Below, in pieces: positions 8,036-14,740 of a DNA stretch of 19,216 bases. The stretch spans positions 1 to 19,216 of the forward strand of contig JAYWCV010000083.1 in assembly GCA_043780275.1 (NCBI GenBank). Reading direction: 5' to 3'. Below the pieces are notes generated by a model that was not told where the DNA came from, ran no database searches, and saw nothing but the letters and a program-made list of their open reading frames with translations. This stretch comes from MGR-bin208 sp043780275 (GTDB lineage: Bacteria > Bacteroidota > Bacteroidia > Chitinophagales > Chitinophagaceae). The first letter of the stretch is position 1. The number at the start of each line of letters is the position of its first letter. Position numbers and translations under genes: made by a program.

Positions 8036-8725
8036 ATGTCAGAAGCAATCATCGAAATAAAAAATGCCAACATATACCAGGGAGATAGCCTTATACTGGA
8101 AGACGTAAACCTGACCGTTAATAAAGGAGAATTTGTTTATCTGGTTGGTAAAACCGGTACAGGTAAATCCAGTTTATTAAAAACTTTATATGGCGAATTG
8201 ACTTTAACAGAAGGAGAGGCTACTGTTGTAGATTATAATCTAAGAGAACTAACATGGAAAGAAGTTCCATTTCTACGCAGAAACCTGGGTGTGGTATTTC
8301 AGGACTTTCAATTACTGACCGACCGGAATGTAAATGATAATTTAAAATTTGTTTTAAAAGCAATTGGTTGGAAAGACGAAAAACTGATAACAGAAAAAAT
8401 ACAGGATGTATTGGATAAAGTTGGGTTAAAATCCAAAGGATTCAAAATGCCCTTTGAATTGAGTGGTGGCGAGCAGCAAAGAGTTGATATTGCAAGAGCC
8501 TTATTAAATTCACCAAAATTAATTTTGGCAGATGAGCCAACCGGAAACCTGGATCCGGAAACTTCAGACGAAATCATGCAATTACTGTTTCATATTTGCA
8601 GAGATTACGGCGCAACAATTGTTATGGCTACACATGATTATATGGTTATTCATAAATTCCCGGCACGAATGGTAAAAACGGAAAGAGGTAAAGTTTCTGA
8701 TATTAATTTGATAAGTGAGGTATAA
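8036..8725 (+). CDS. ftsE: Cell-division ABC transporter ATP-binding protein FtsE
   Basis: The 229-residue product is a single ABC ATPase domain. It has Walker A GKTGTGKS (38-45), a Q-loop in VVFQDFQLL, signature LSGGEQQR (142-149), Walker B LILADEP (162-168) and H-loop histidine at 200 (MATHDY). The pattern VFQDFQLLTDRNVNDN resembles the FtsE branch of the MacB/LolD-like family. FtsE pairs with the membrane protein FtsX to control peptidoglycan hydrolases at the septum. No ftsX lies beside it in this window, so the name rests on sequence alone. A LolD-like or other small ABC ATPase role is the main alternative. Its last 23 bp overlap, tail to tail, the 3' end of the glycosyltransferase gene on the other strand. 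Confidence 0.85.
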   Translation: MSEAIIEIKNANIYQGDSLILEDVNLTVNKGEFVYLVGKTGTGKSSLLKTLYGELTLTEGEATVVDYNLRELTWKEVPFLRRNLGVVFQDFQLLTDRNVNDNLKFVLKAIGWKDEKLITEKIQDVLDKVGLKSKGFKMPFELSGGEQQRVDIARALLNSPKLILADEPTGNLDPETSDEIMQLLFHICRDYGATIVMATHDYMVIHKFPARMVKTERGKVSDINLISEV

Positions 8726-9827
8726 TTTTTTCAACATTTAGTGTATTGTCGTAATGCTGTTTAAGAACGTATTTTCTTGTTTCAATTTCTTCTACAGTTA
8801 ATTCTTTGCCGAATAATTTATGGATGACTTCAATCATTTCTGATTCATCATAAACTATTGTACAAATCTCAGAAAGAGCAGTTCCAGAAATCATCTTCTC
8901 ATTTACAATACAATGTCTTCCTTCGAATAAGGCATGCAATAATTTTAATTTTATCCCAGTTTCTGTAAAGGAAGGAAGTATATTAATTTGAGCATTTTTT
9001 ATTAATACTTCTAATTCAGTTAAAGTAGGATTTTTAACCAATTTTATGTGGCCATAGTTTTTCTGCAGTTGTTGAATATTTTCAGACGGATCATTGCCTG
9101 CAATAATGAATGGCGTACTTAATTGAGAAAATATATTTATTAAATACATGGTGGCCATTTCATTTTCTGGTACTGCCAGGTTACCGTGATATAAACAATA
9201 TTCCCCCAGACCTTCTTGGCAGTTTACTTTATGCCAAGCTACAAAAACCGGAAGATGAAAACTTTCTGTAAGGTTCAATACCGATTTAAAATAGTTTGTT
9301 TCCTTTTCAGAAATACAGGCGTATATAACCCCTACAGGAAGTTTTAGCTGATATTTTTTTAACTGATATTTTTCAAATGCAAAATACATTTTTTTAAAAA
9401 TGTTCCTTTCTGTTTTGTATAGATTAGTATAATAGCTTTCTTCATTATTGTGAACACGAACTATTATTTTTCTTTTTTCCTTATTCACAAAGTGAATTAA
9501 TCCACTGCAATGCAAACCTTCTAAAATAATAGGAAAATTATCTTTATTCAGGTTTTCTATCAATTGCTTATTGATACGGGATGAAACAATATATGGTTGT
9601 CTTAAAGTCAATCCTTTCCATCCGGTGTTCCGTTCATAAACATGAACGGTTTCACAAATTTCTTTTAAGATTCCTATTTCCGTTCGTTGATTGTATTTAA
9701 AATAATGAAGATGAATCTTTATTTGTAATGCAGCTAATGCTTTTATTTTATAAAACATGTCAATGGCTCCACCATAATCAGGTGGATAGGGATTGTCCAA
9801 ACAAACGATATGAAGATGTTGATTCAC
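8703..9827 (-). CDS. Glycosyltransferase (GT-B fold, GT4-like), second gene of a pair
   Basis: The 374-residue product has a Rossmann-like N-terminal half starting HLHIVCLDNPYPPDYGGAID, the usual opening of a GT-B sugar transferase with the glycine pair near the acceptor site. The C-terminal half includes EYCLYHGNLAVPENE (start of the donor domain), PFIIAGNDPS, and INILPSFTETGIKLKLLHALFEG, a variant of the donor-sugar-binding helix. The donor and acceptor are unknown. It most likely acts at the cytosolic face in polysaccharide or surface glycan assembly (inference). The start codon is GTG at 9825-9827, overlapping the TGA of the upstream gene (GTGA), which indicates translational coupling. 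No better ATG exists before residue 25. Its 3' end overlaps ftsE by 23 bp and no terminator is seen there. Confidence 0.88.
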   Translation of the reverse strand: MNQHLHIVCLDNPYPPDYGGAIDMFYKIKALAALQIKIHLHYFKYNQRTEIGILKEICETVHVYERNTGWKGLTLRQPYIVSSRINKQLIENLNKDNFPIILEGLHCSGLIHFVNKEKRKIIVRVHNNEESYYTNLYKTERNIFKKMYFAFEKYQLKKYQLKLPVGVIYACISEKETNYFKSVLNLTESFHLPVFVAWHKVNCQEGLGEYCLYHGNLAVPENEMATMYLINIFSQLSTPFIIAGNDPSENIQQLQKNYGHIKLVKNPTLTELEVLIKNAQINILPSFTETGIKLKLLHALFEGRHCIVNEKMISGTALSEICTIVYDESEMIEVIHKLFGKELTVEEIETRKYVLKQHYDNTLNVEKIIPHLSN

Positions 9828-10918
9828 TTATTTTGAAAAATATTTTTATAAAATGCAATTAATTTTTTTTCTTCCATTTCCCAATTCAGTTCCTCACGTG
9901 CCAGCATACAGTTCTTTTTAAGCTGTTCGTATTTCAATTTGTTTTCTATCAAATTATTAATTGCTTCAGCAATTTTTTCCGGAGCAAGATCATCAATTAA
10001 AACAGCCACTTCATATTGATCATTTATTTTCCGGTATTCAGGAAAATTCATCGATACTTGTGGTAAGCCGGCATTGATATAATCGAAAAATTTATTTTGC
10101 AAACTCAGGTATTGATTCAATCCTGTATTTTCTAAAATGGATATTCCGATGAAAGCTTTGTTTGTATAGTCCTTAAGTTCTGTTGGTTTCAACATGCCTT
10201 TCAGCATAATTTTTTCTGCCAATTCATTTTTATGAATCAATAATTTTAATTGATTCATAAAATTTCCATCTCCACAAATGACTAATTTGCGGTTAATCTT
10301 TTTCATAGCTGGTACCAGGAACTCCAAGCCACGTGATTCATTAACAGCACCCTGGTATAAAATGTAATCTTCTCTGACCGGTATTTCAATTGCTGAATAT
10401 TTGACCGGCAAATTTCTGATAGTTTTAAATTTGACTGCATATCGTTGATGAAACTCTTCAGCAATACTTTCACAAACAGTATATCCCAAACTGAACCTGG
10501 GAACTGAAAACTTCTCAATTCCCATCCAAATTCGCTTAATAACGGGCCTGGTTACTACTTCTTTCAATTCAGTAAATAACTCGTGTGCATCATAAATTCG
10601 TGGAATATTTTTCAGTTCAGAAATAAAATAACAGGGAAGAATCGTATCCAAGTCTATTGCACAAATAGCATCGGGTTTTTTAAAGAGTAAAAAGAAAAAT
10701 AGCCGGATATTATATTCAGCATAAAACAGTTTCCCTTTTGTGAAATAACAGTTTAACCTTCGCTGCTCATAAACTTCTTTAGTCAAAGGTAACGAATGGG
10801 GAAGTTTGCGGCCAATCAATGTAACGGAAAACCCATTCTCTGAAAGACTGGTACAAATACGTTTCATTCGCTGGTCATAATTAAGGTCGTTGCTTACCGT
10901 AAATAATAAATGTTTCAA
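9824..10918 (-). CDS. Glycosyltransferase (GT4 family-like), first gene of a pair
   Basis: The 364-residue product opens HLLFTVSNDLNYDQRMKRIC, the familiar N-terminus of Bacteroidota GT4 transferases (SNDLxYDQRM). It continues with PRIYDAHELFTE in the acceptor domain. The donor domain starts at DYILYQGAVNESRGLEFLV and includes KLVICGDG and QNKFFDYINAGLPQVSM, the position of the donor-binding E/D-rich helix. The sugar specificity is unknown. The start is TTG at 10916-10918; no in-frame ATG lies nearby, and the family N-terminus begins right there. It overlaps the next gene by 4 nt. A perfect TATATTTG box sits 24 nt upstream, and the preceding gene is insulated by a strong terminator, so these two genes form a separate operon. 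Confidence 0.9.
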   Translation of the reverse strand: MKHLLFTVSNDLNYDQRMKRICTSLSENGFSVTLIGRKLPHSLPLTKEVYEQRRLNCYFTKGKLFYAEYNIRLFFFLLFKKPDAICAIDLDTILPCYFISELKNIPRIYDAHELFTELKEVVTRPVIKRIWMGIEKFSVPRFSLGYTVCESIAEEFHQRYAVKFKTIRNLPVKYSAIEIPVREDYILYQGAVNESRGLEFLVPAMKKINRKLVICGDGNFMNQLKLLIHKNELAEKIMLKGMLKPTELKDYTNKAFIGISILENTGLNQYLSLQNKFFDYINAGLPQVSMNFPEYRKINDQYEVAVLIDDLAPEKIAEAINNLIENKLKYEQLKKNCMLAREELNWEMEEKKLIAFYKNIFQNK

Positions 10919-10942
10919 ATGGTTCTTATTTCAGACTTGTTT

Positions 10943-10950
10943 CAAATATA
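10943..10950 (-). promoter_or_regulatory. Candidate -7 box for the glycosyltransferase operon
   Basis: The minus strand reads TATATTTG, a perfect TAnnTTTG match, ending 24 nt before the TTG start. A recognisable -33 TTG at 17-23 bp upstream is lacking; a CTG is at 16 bp. Confidence 0.45.
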
Positions 10951-10994
10951 CATTCATAATACAATACAGTTTTCTGATAACAAAAAGAGAAGAA

Positions 10995-11024
10995 AATAAA
11001 AAACCCCCGAAAGGCGGGGGTTTT
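10995..11024 (-). terminator. Rho-independent terminator after the second receptor gene
   Basis: AAAACCCCCG (11000-11009) pairs perfectly with CGGGGGTTTT (11015-11024) across a 5-nt loop. On the minus strand the stem is followed by a T-rich tract. The hairpin lies 19 nt past the stop at 11043 and separates that gene from the glycosyltransferase operon. Confidence 0.85.
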
Positions 11025-11042
11025 AAAAGATACTATTATTTA

Positions 11043-13679
11043 TTAAAAGTTCTGTCCATCCTGTAGGGAATTCATATTTTCTCTTTCTCCTTTTACATTC
11101 TTACGCTTGAATAAGTTTGCATCAAACTTTCCAAAACGGTAATTGAAATTTACACGTAACACTTGTGGGTCTCTTCTTCTTTCAACATCCTGAACAAAAA
11201 AGGGAGAGGAAGAATGTACACCGGAAATTTTTGTTCTTAATATGTCATTCATGTTGATGGATATGGAAGCTCTTTTTTCTTTCATAAACTCATAACGCAC
11301 GGCTAAATCTAGCCCATAATTTGGACGTATAAAACCTTGTGCAGTAGTAGCACCACCACCGCCACCCCAGCCACGTCCACCACCACCACCACCGCCGCTT
11401 CCACTCCCGCCGGGAGGTAAAACAGTTTTACTTTGGTATTCACCGGAAAGCTGGATAGTTATATTTTGGGGCAATTTAAAGTTGTTATTAATTTTGGTAA
11501 ACCAACTTACAAACTGATCGAGTTGTGCCTGGTTAGGATCTGTAATATCAATTTTAGAGGTAAATAAATTGAAGTTAGATGTCAGGTCCCACCACTTGGT
11601 AATCTTATTTTTTGAAATCAACTCGATACCACCCACATAACTTGCGTTTGCATTAACGTATCCATTGATTAAAACAGGCTTATTGTTTGTTGGATGTGTT
11701 TCGCTGAACTGAAACCGGGTAATCATATTATCTGTGTGTTTGAAATATATAGAAGCCAGTAAATTGTCTTTATTCTTAAAAACTTTTGAATAGGACATTT
11801 CCAATGAATTGGTAAACTCCGGAACCAGATTTGGGTTTCCACGGCTCAGGTTAAGCGAATCTGAAAAATCAGTAAACGGAATCAATTGCCAGAAATTCGG
11901 ACGATTAATTCTTCTTGAATAATTTAACTGCAAGTCCTGGTCTTTTTTCAATTTCTGACTCAGGAACAAACTTGGAAATAAACTGATTGGATAGCTGATT
12001 GTAAAGGATTCATTTTTATCCGGCAGGTTACCTTTGTATTCCGAACTCTCCGCACGTAAACCCAACTGGTAACCAAAATTCTTTATTTTTTTAGAATAGG
12101 AAGTATAAGCCGCAAATATATTGTCCGTGCTATTAAAATTCAATGATAATGCAGGTATATAAATCAATTGACCATTGGATTGGATAACAAAAAGATCATT
12201 CAAATTATCTGAATTGGATATAGCTGCTCTTAACCCCATCTCCAACTTAGTTTTTTCATTGATTGGGTTTACAAAATCTGTTTGAATAACGAGGTTTTTA
12301 GAAGATCCATTCCCAATTTGCTGTTGATTATAATTGTTTGTTTTTACGTTAACTGTATTAAAATAATCAGTTTTGACCGTATTCGTATTCTCATTTTTCC
12401 GCTCATTGTATGTAAGGTCTGCAGTTATTTCTCTCCCGGCTTTCGGGAAATTATGTTTGAAACTCATTTGGGTACCAATATTTTTGAATTCCATATTTGT
12501 TTCAGCCAACCGTTTACTGGATGATGATCTTTTAATACTAAAAAGTGAATCAATTGAAATGTCACTGTTTGTTGTAGGCGAAAATTCTCCTTTAAAAAAC
12601 GACCCGTTTATAGTAATCGTATTGCGGTTATCAATAAAATAATCCAAACCTCCACGCAGATAACCCATTGTACCCTCCGAAATATTTTTATCATATTGAT
12701 TCATAAAAGTATTGGGTGTTCCTATAAGCGTTAATCGTTCAGTTGATCCGGTACTTATCGATTTGCGCTGATTCAACATTGCATTGGCAAATACATTTAC
12801 TTTATTCTGTCTGATATTAATATCGCCACCAAATCCAACTCTTCCACGTGAATCAATATTAGTTCTAATACTACCATTGTAACCCACTTTCTTGTTTTTC
12901 TTCAATACAATGTTTAAGATACCTGAAGTTCCACCCGACGCATCAAATTTTGCAGAAGGATTGGTAATTATTTCCACACTTTCAATAGCGTCTGCAGGTA
13001 ACTGATCGATCGTCAAAGTAGTTGGTCTTCCATCCACAAAAATCTGGGGGGCATTATTTCTTAATGTAACGTTACCATCAATATCCACATTTAATGATGG
13101 AATATTTCTCATTACATCTACACCGGTACCACCGGCCGAAACAATATTTTTATCTACATTAAAAATCTTACGATCAATATCTAATTGAAAAAGAGGTTTA
13201 GATGAACTAACGGTTACATTTTCCAGCACTTTTTCATCCATCTGAAGTTTTATGTTTCCCAGATCTTTATCAATTAAATTCAGCATGCTACTCAAATCAC
13301 CACTCGGACGACCTCCACTTAATGCAGCCATGTTGATAAACGAAACCGGCATTTCAAATGGTTTGAAACCTATAGCAGAAACTTTCAACTTGTACTGACC
13401 CATAATAGGAACGTTAAGTAACGAAAAATCACCATTGCTGGAAGTCAACATACCGTTAATAGATACATCTTTTCTTTTTTTACTAGCCGAATCAAATTTG
13501 TTCTGAAATAATTGTACAGAAGCTGCATCAATAGACTTCCCGGTAATTGAATCCTGAATTTTACCATAAAAACGGCCAGTTTGAGAAGCCGCACTGTTTC
13601 CGCCCATTTGCATTGGATTTTGTGCTGGAAGATGCATCGCTATTAGGAAAAAACTAATGATGCTAAATAAACTCTTCAT
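11043..13679 (-). CDS. TonB-dependent-receptor-type outer-membrane beta-barrel protein
   Basis: The 878-residue product starts with a signal peptide (1-19, cleavage in LPA-Q). A carboxypeptidase-regulatory-like domain follows (about 33-145: GRFYGKIQDSITGKSIDAAS). A plug-like domain (about 150-265) contains GGTGVDVMRNIPSLNVD, PQIFVDGRPTTLT and ESVEIITNPSAKFDASGG. This FVDG and NPSAKFDA pattern marks the Bacteroidota outer-membrane barrel family often called OMP_b-brl_3, not the SusC type. The barrel fills the rest. Residues 757-776 are a low-complexity run with 16 glycines, probably in a loop. The ligand is unknown and no partner lipoprotein is adjacent. The last residues (DGQNF) end in Phe. 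The promoter region carries a cluster of palindromes (13709-13735), suggesting specific regulation. Confidence 0.9.
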   Translation of the reverse strand: MKSLFSIISFFLIAMHLPAQNPMQMGGNSAASQTGRFYGKIQDSITGKSIDAASVQLFQNKFDSASKKRKDVSINGMLTSSNGDFSLLNVPIMGQYKLKVSAIGFKPFEMPVSFINMAALSGGRPSGDLSSMLNLIDKDLGNIKLQMDEKVLENVTVSSSKPLFQLDIDRKIFNVDKNIVSAGGTGVDVMRNIPSLNVDIDGNVTLRNNAPQIFVDGRPTTLTIDQLPADAIESVEIITNPSAKFDASGGTSGILNIVLKKNKKVGYNGSIRTNIDSRGRVGFGGDINIRQNKVNVFANAMLNQRKSISTGSTERLTLIGTPNTFMNQYDKNISEGTMGYLRGGLDYFIDNRNTITINGSFFKGEFSPTTNSDISIDSLFSIKRSSSSKRLAETNMEFKNIGTQMSFKHNFPKAGREITADLTYNERKNENTNTVKTDYFNTVNVKTNNYNQQQIGNGSSKNLVIQTDFVNPINEKTKLEMGLRAAISNSDNLNDLFVIQSNGQLIYIPALSLNFNSTDNIFAAYTSYSKKIKNFGYQLGLRAESSEYKGNLPDKNESFTISYPISLFPSLFLSQKLKKDQDLQLNYSRRINRPNFWQLIPFTDFSDSLNLSRGNPNLVPEFTNSLEMSYSKVFKNKDNLLASIYFKHTDNMITRFQFSETHPTNNKPVLINGYVNANASYVGGIELISKNKITKWWDLTSNFNLFTSKIDITDPNQAQLDQFVSWFTKINNNFKLPQNITIQLSGEYQSKTVLPPGGSGSGGGGGGGRGWGGGGGATTAQGFIRPNYGLDLAVRYEFMKEKRASISINMNDILRTKISGVHSSSPFFVQDVERRRDPQVLRVNFNYRFGKFDANLFKRKNVKGERENMNSLQDGQNF
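11352..11411 (-). repeat. Glycine-codon low-complexity tract inside the receptor gene
   Basis: Twenty consecutive codons encode 16 glycines, interrupted by Ser, Arg and Trp. Most are GGT or GGC, giving a near trinucleotide repeat prone to slippage. Just beyond it, CTCCC-GCC-GGGAG can form a small hairpin. Confidence 0.8.
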
Positions 13680-13701
13680 ATACTTGATTTAATGTGTTTT
13701 G

Positions 13702-13709
13702 CAAAATTC
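13702..13709 (-). promoter_or_regulatory. Candidate -7 box for the second receptor gene
   Basis: The minus strand reads GAATTTTG followed by C, one mismatch from TAnnTTTG and similar to other boxes here. It ends 22 nt before the ATG at 13679. It directly abuts the palindrome cluster described next. Confidence 0.3.
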
Positions 13710-13735
13710 CGAATATTCGGTCACAGTGAATATTC
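13709..13735. promoter_or_regulatory. Operator-like palindrome cluster upstream of the second receptor gene
   Basis: CCGAATATTCGG (13709-13720) is a perfect 12-bp palindrome. TCACAGTGA (13721-13729) is a 9-bp dyad, and GAATATTC recurs at 13728-13735, exactly 17 bp after its first copy at 13711-13718. The cluster sits between the likely -7 box and the -33 region, where a repressor or activator could act. The regulator is unknown. Confidence 0.35.
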
Positions 13736-13802
13736 AAAGTTGATAAGTGGTATAATGAAAGTTATAAGAGGGTATAGTTGCTGATGTTAACTTTAATTAA
13801 CA

Positions 13803-14417
13803 TTAAGAACTTAGTAGAACCGTAAATAAAACCTGAAATAGACCTATTAAAAATCCGAGTACGGCCCCTATAATTTCAACAAACTGAAATTCTTTCGACA
13901 TAATTTGATTTAAAATTTGTTCTAATTTATCGGATGAAAATGCAGAAACCCGTTCAACAACTATTTTTTCCAGATCCAATTCTTCTTTTAAATTCTTCAT
14001 ATAAGATTCCATCAACTGAGGGAAAAGTATTTCCAATTCCTGCATAAAAATACCTTTTAACGAATCGATGGTTTTATCCCCGATAAACATACTGATAAAG
14101 GGCATTTCCTGGCTCAACCTGACTTTTAGGAAATCATTTATATGATTTTCTACCATTGGTAATATCTTTTTCAGGTTTTCCGGTTTAATGATACGGCTCT
14201 CAATATCCTTAAATGACAAAAGTTCCTCACTAACCAGTTTTCCCAGTTTTTCTGCAAATTGCTTTTGTCTTTTCGGAAAAATTCCCTGAATTGTTATACC
14301 CAATATGATTTTTGGTTCCTTTGGATGAAACAACATTTTTATTGCAATAAGATTAGTTATCCATCCTATAAAGGCTGAAAAAAAAGGAATTATAAGATAG
14401 GACCAGTGCCAAATCAT
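13803..14417 (-). CDS. DUF445 family membrane protein
   Basis: From the ATG at 14415-14417 the product is 204 residues. It has a hydrophobic N-terminal segment (about 5-25), followed by GWITNLIAIKMLFHP, the conserved signature of the DUF445 (YheB-like) family. A largely helical charged middle follows (FPKRQKQFAEKLGKLVSEELL, then repeated amphipathic helices), and a C-terminal membrane segment (about 180-200, AVLGFLIGLFQVLFTVLL). This gives two membrane anchors flanking a helical domain. The family has no firmly established function. The frame is open for 30 further codons upstream, but that stretch runs through a terminator hairpin and into the tRNA-His gene, so I reject the longer start. There is little room for a private promoter, so expression may depend on read-through from the tRNA. 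No strong terminator follows the gene. Confidence 0.85.
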   Translation of the reverse strand: MIWHWSYLIIPFFSAFIGWITNLIAIKMLFHPKEPKIILGITIQGIFPKRQKQFAEKLGKLVSEELLSFKDIESRIIKPENLKKILPMVENHINDFLKVRLSQEMPFISMFIGDKTIDSLKGIFMQELEILFPQLMESYMKNLKEELDLEKIVVERVSAFSSDKLEQILNQIMSKEFQFVEIIGAVLGFLIGLFQVLFTVLLSS

Positions 14418-14430
14418 GTTGTAATATATT

Positions 14431-14460
14431 AAAAAATAAACCCCGAAATTTTCGGGGTTT
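14431..14460 (-). terminator. Terminator hairpin between tRNA-His and the DUF445 gene
   Basis: AAACCCCGAAA and TTTCGGGGTTT (14438-14460) form an inverted repeat, followed on the minus strand by TTTTTT (14431-14436). It ends 13 nt before the DUF445 ATG and would stop or attenuate transcripts coming from the tRNA. Confidence 0.75.
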
Positions 14461-14467
14461 AAAAACG

Positions 14468-14542
14468 GGTGGCTGATGGGTTTCGAACCCACGACCCTCA
14501 GTACCACAAACTGATGCTCTAACCTACTGAGCTACAACCACC
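14468..14542 (-). tRNA. tRNA-His (anticodon GTG)
   Basis: The minus strand folds as a cloverleaf. The acceptor stem is GTGGTTG/CAGCCAC with one G-T pair, plus an extra 5' G opposite C73 as is characteristic of tRNA-His. The D arm is AGCTCAGTAGGTTAGAGC. The anticodon stem is TCAGT/ACTGA with loop TTGTGGT, giving anticodon GTG. The T arm is GTGGG-TTCGAAA-CCCAT. CCA is not encoded. It reads histidine codons CAC and CAT. Confidence 0.97.
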
Positions 14543-14554
14543 ATTTAAGGGTTG

Positions 14555-14562
14555 CAAAAATA
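14555..14562 (-). promoter_or_regulatory. Candidate -7 box for tRNA-His
   Basis: The minus strand reads TATTTTTG followed by C, a perfect TAnnTTTG match ending 12 nt before the mature tRNA 5' end. That spacing leaves a short 5' leader for RNase P to remove. Confidence 0.5.
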
Positions 14563-14731
14563 GTGAAAACTAGTACACAGAAAAAAAATATTCCATCTAA
14601 ATTTTAAAAAAGATAAACGCTCATTGAATTTTATCATTATCAAATTAAAATTTACGTATAGAAATGAGTATTATCACGGTATAAACCTTTGTTAATTACA
14701 ATTCATAATAAGAAAAACATCTTTTTTCCGT

Positions 14732-14739
14732 TAATTTTG
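14732..14739 (+). promoter_or_regulatory. Candidate -7 box for the Prc-type protease gene
   Basis: TAATTTTG is a perfect TAnnTTTG match ending 1 nt before the ATG at 14741. A start of transcription about 5-7 nt downstream would fall after that ATG, favouring translation from ATG 14765 or 14774. No -33 TTG is seen at the usual distance. Confidence 0.4.
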
Positions 14740-14740
14740 G

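Noticed and set aside
12282..12642. Two overlapping open frames on the plus strand within the second receptor gene
   Set aside because: Both are antisense to barrel-coding sequence, with compositions expected from reverse-complemented beta-strand codons.
14418..14507. N-terminal extension of the DUF445 frame by 30 codons
   Set aside because: It runs through a terminator hairpin and into the tRNA-His gene, and the family signature is fully contained in the product from ATG 14417.
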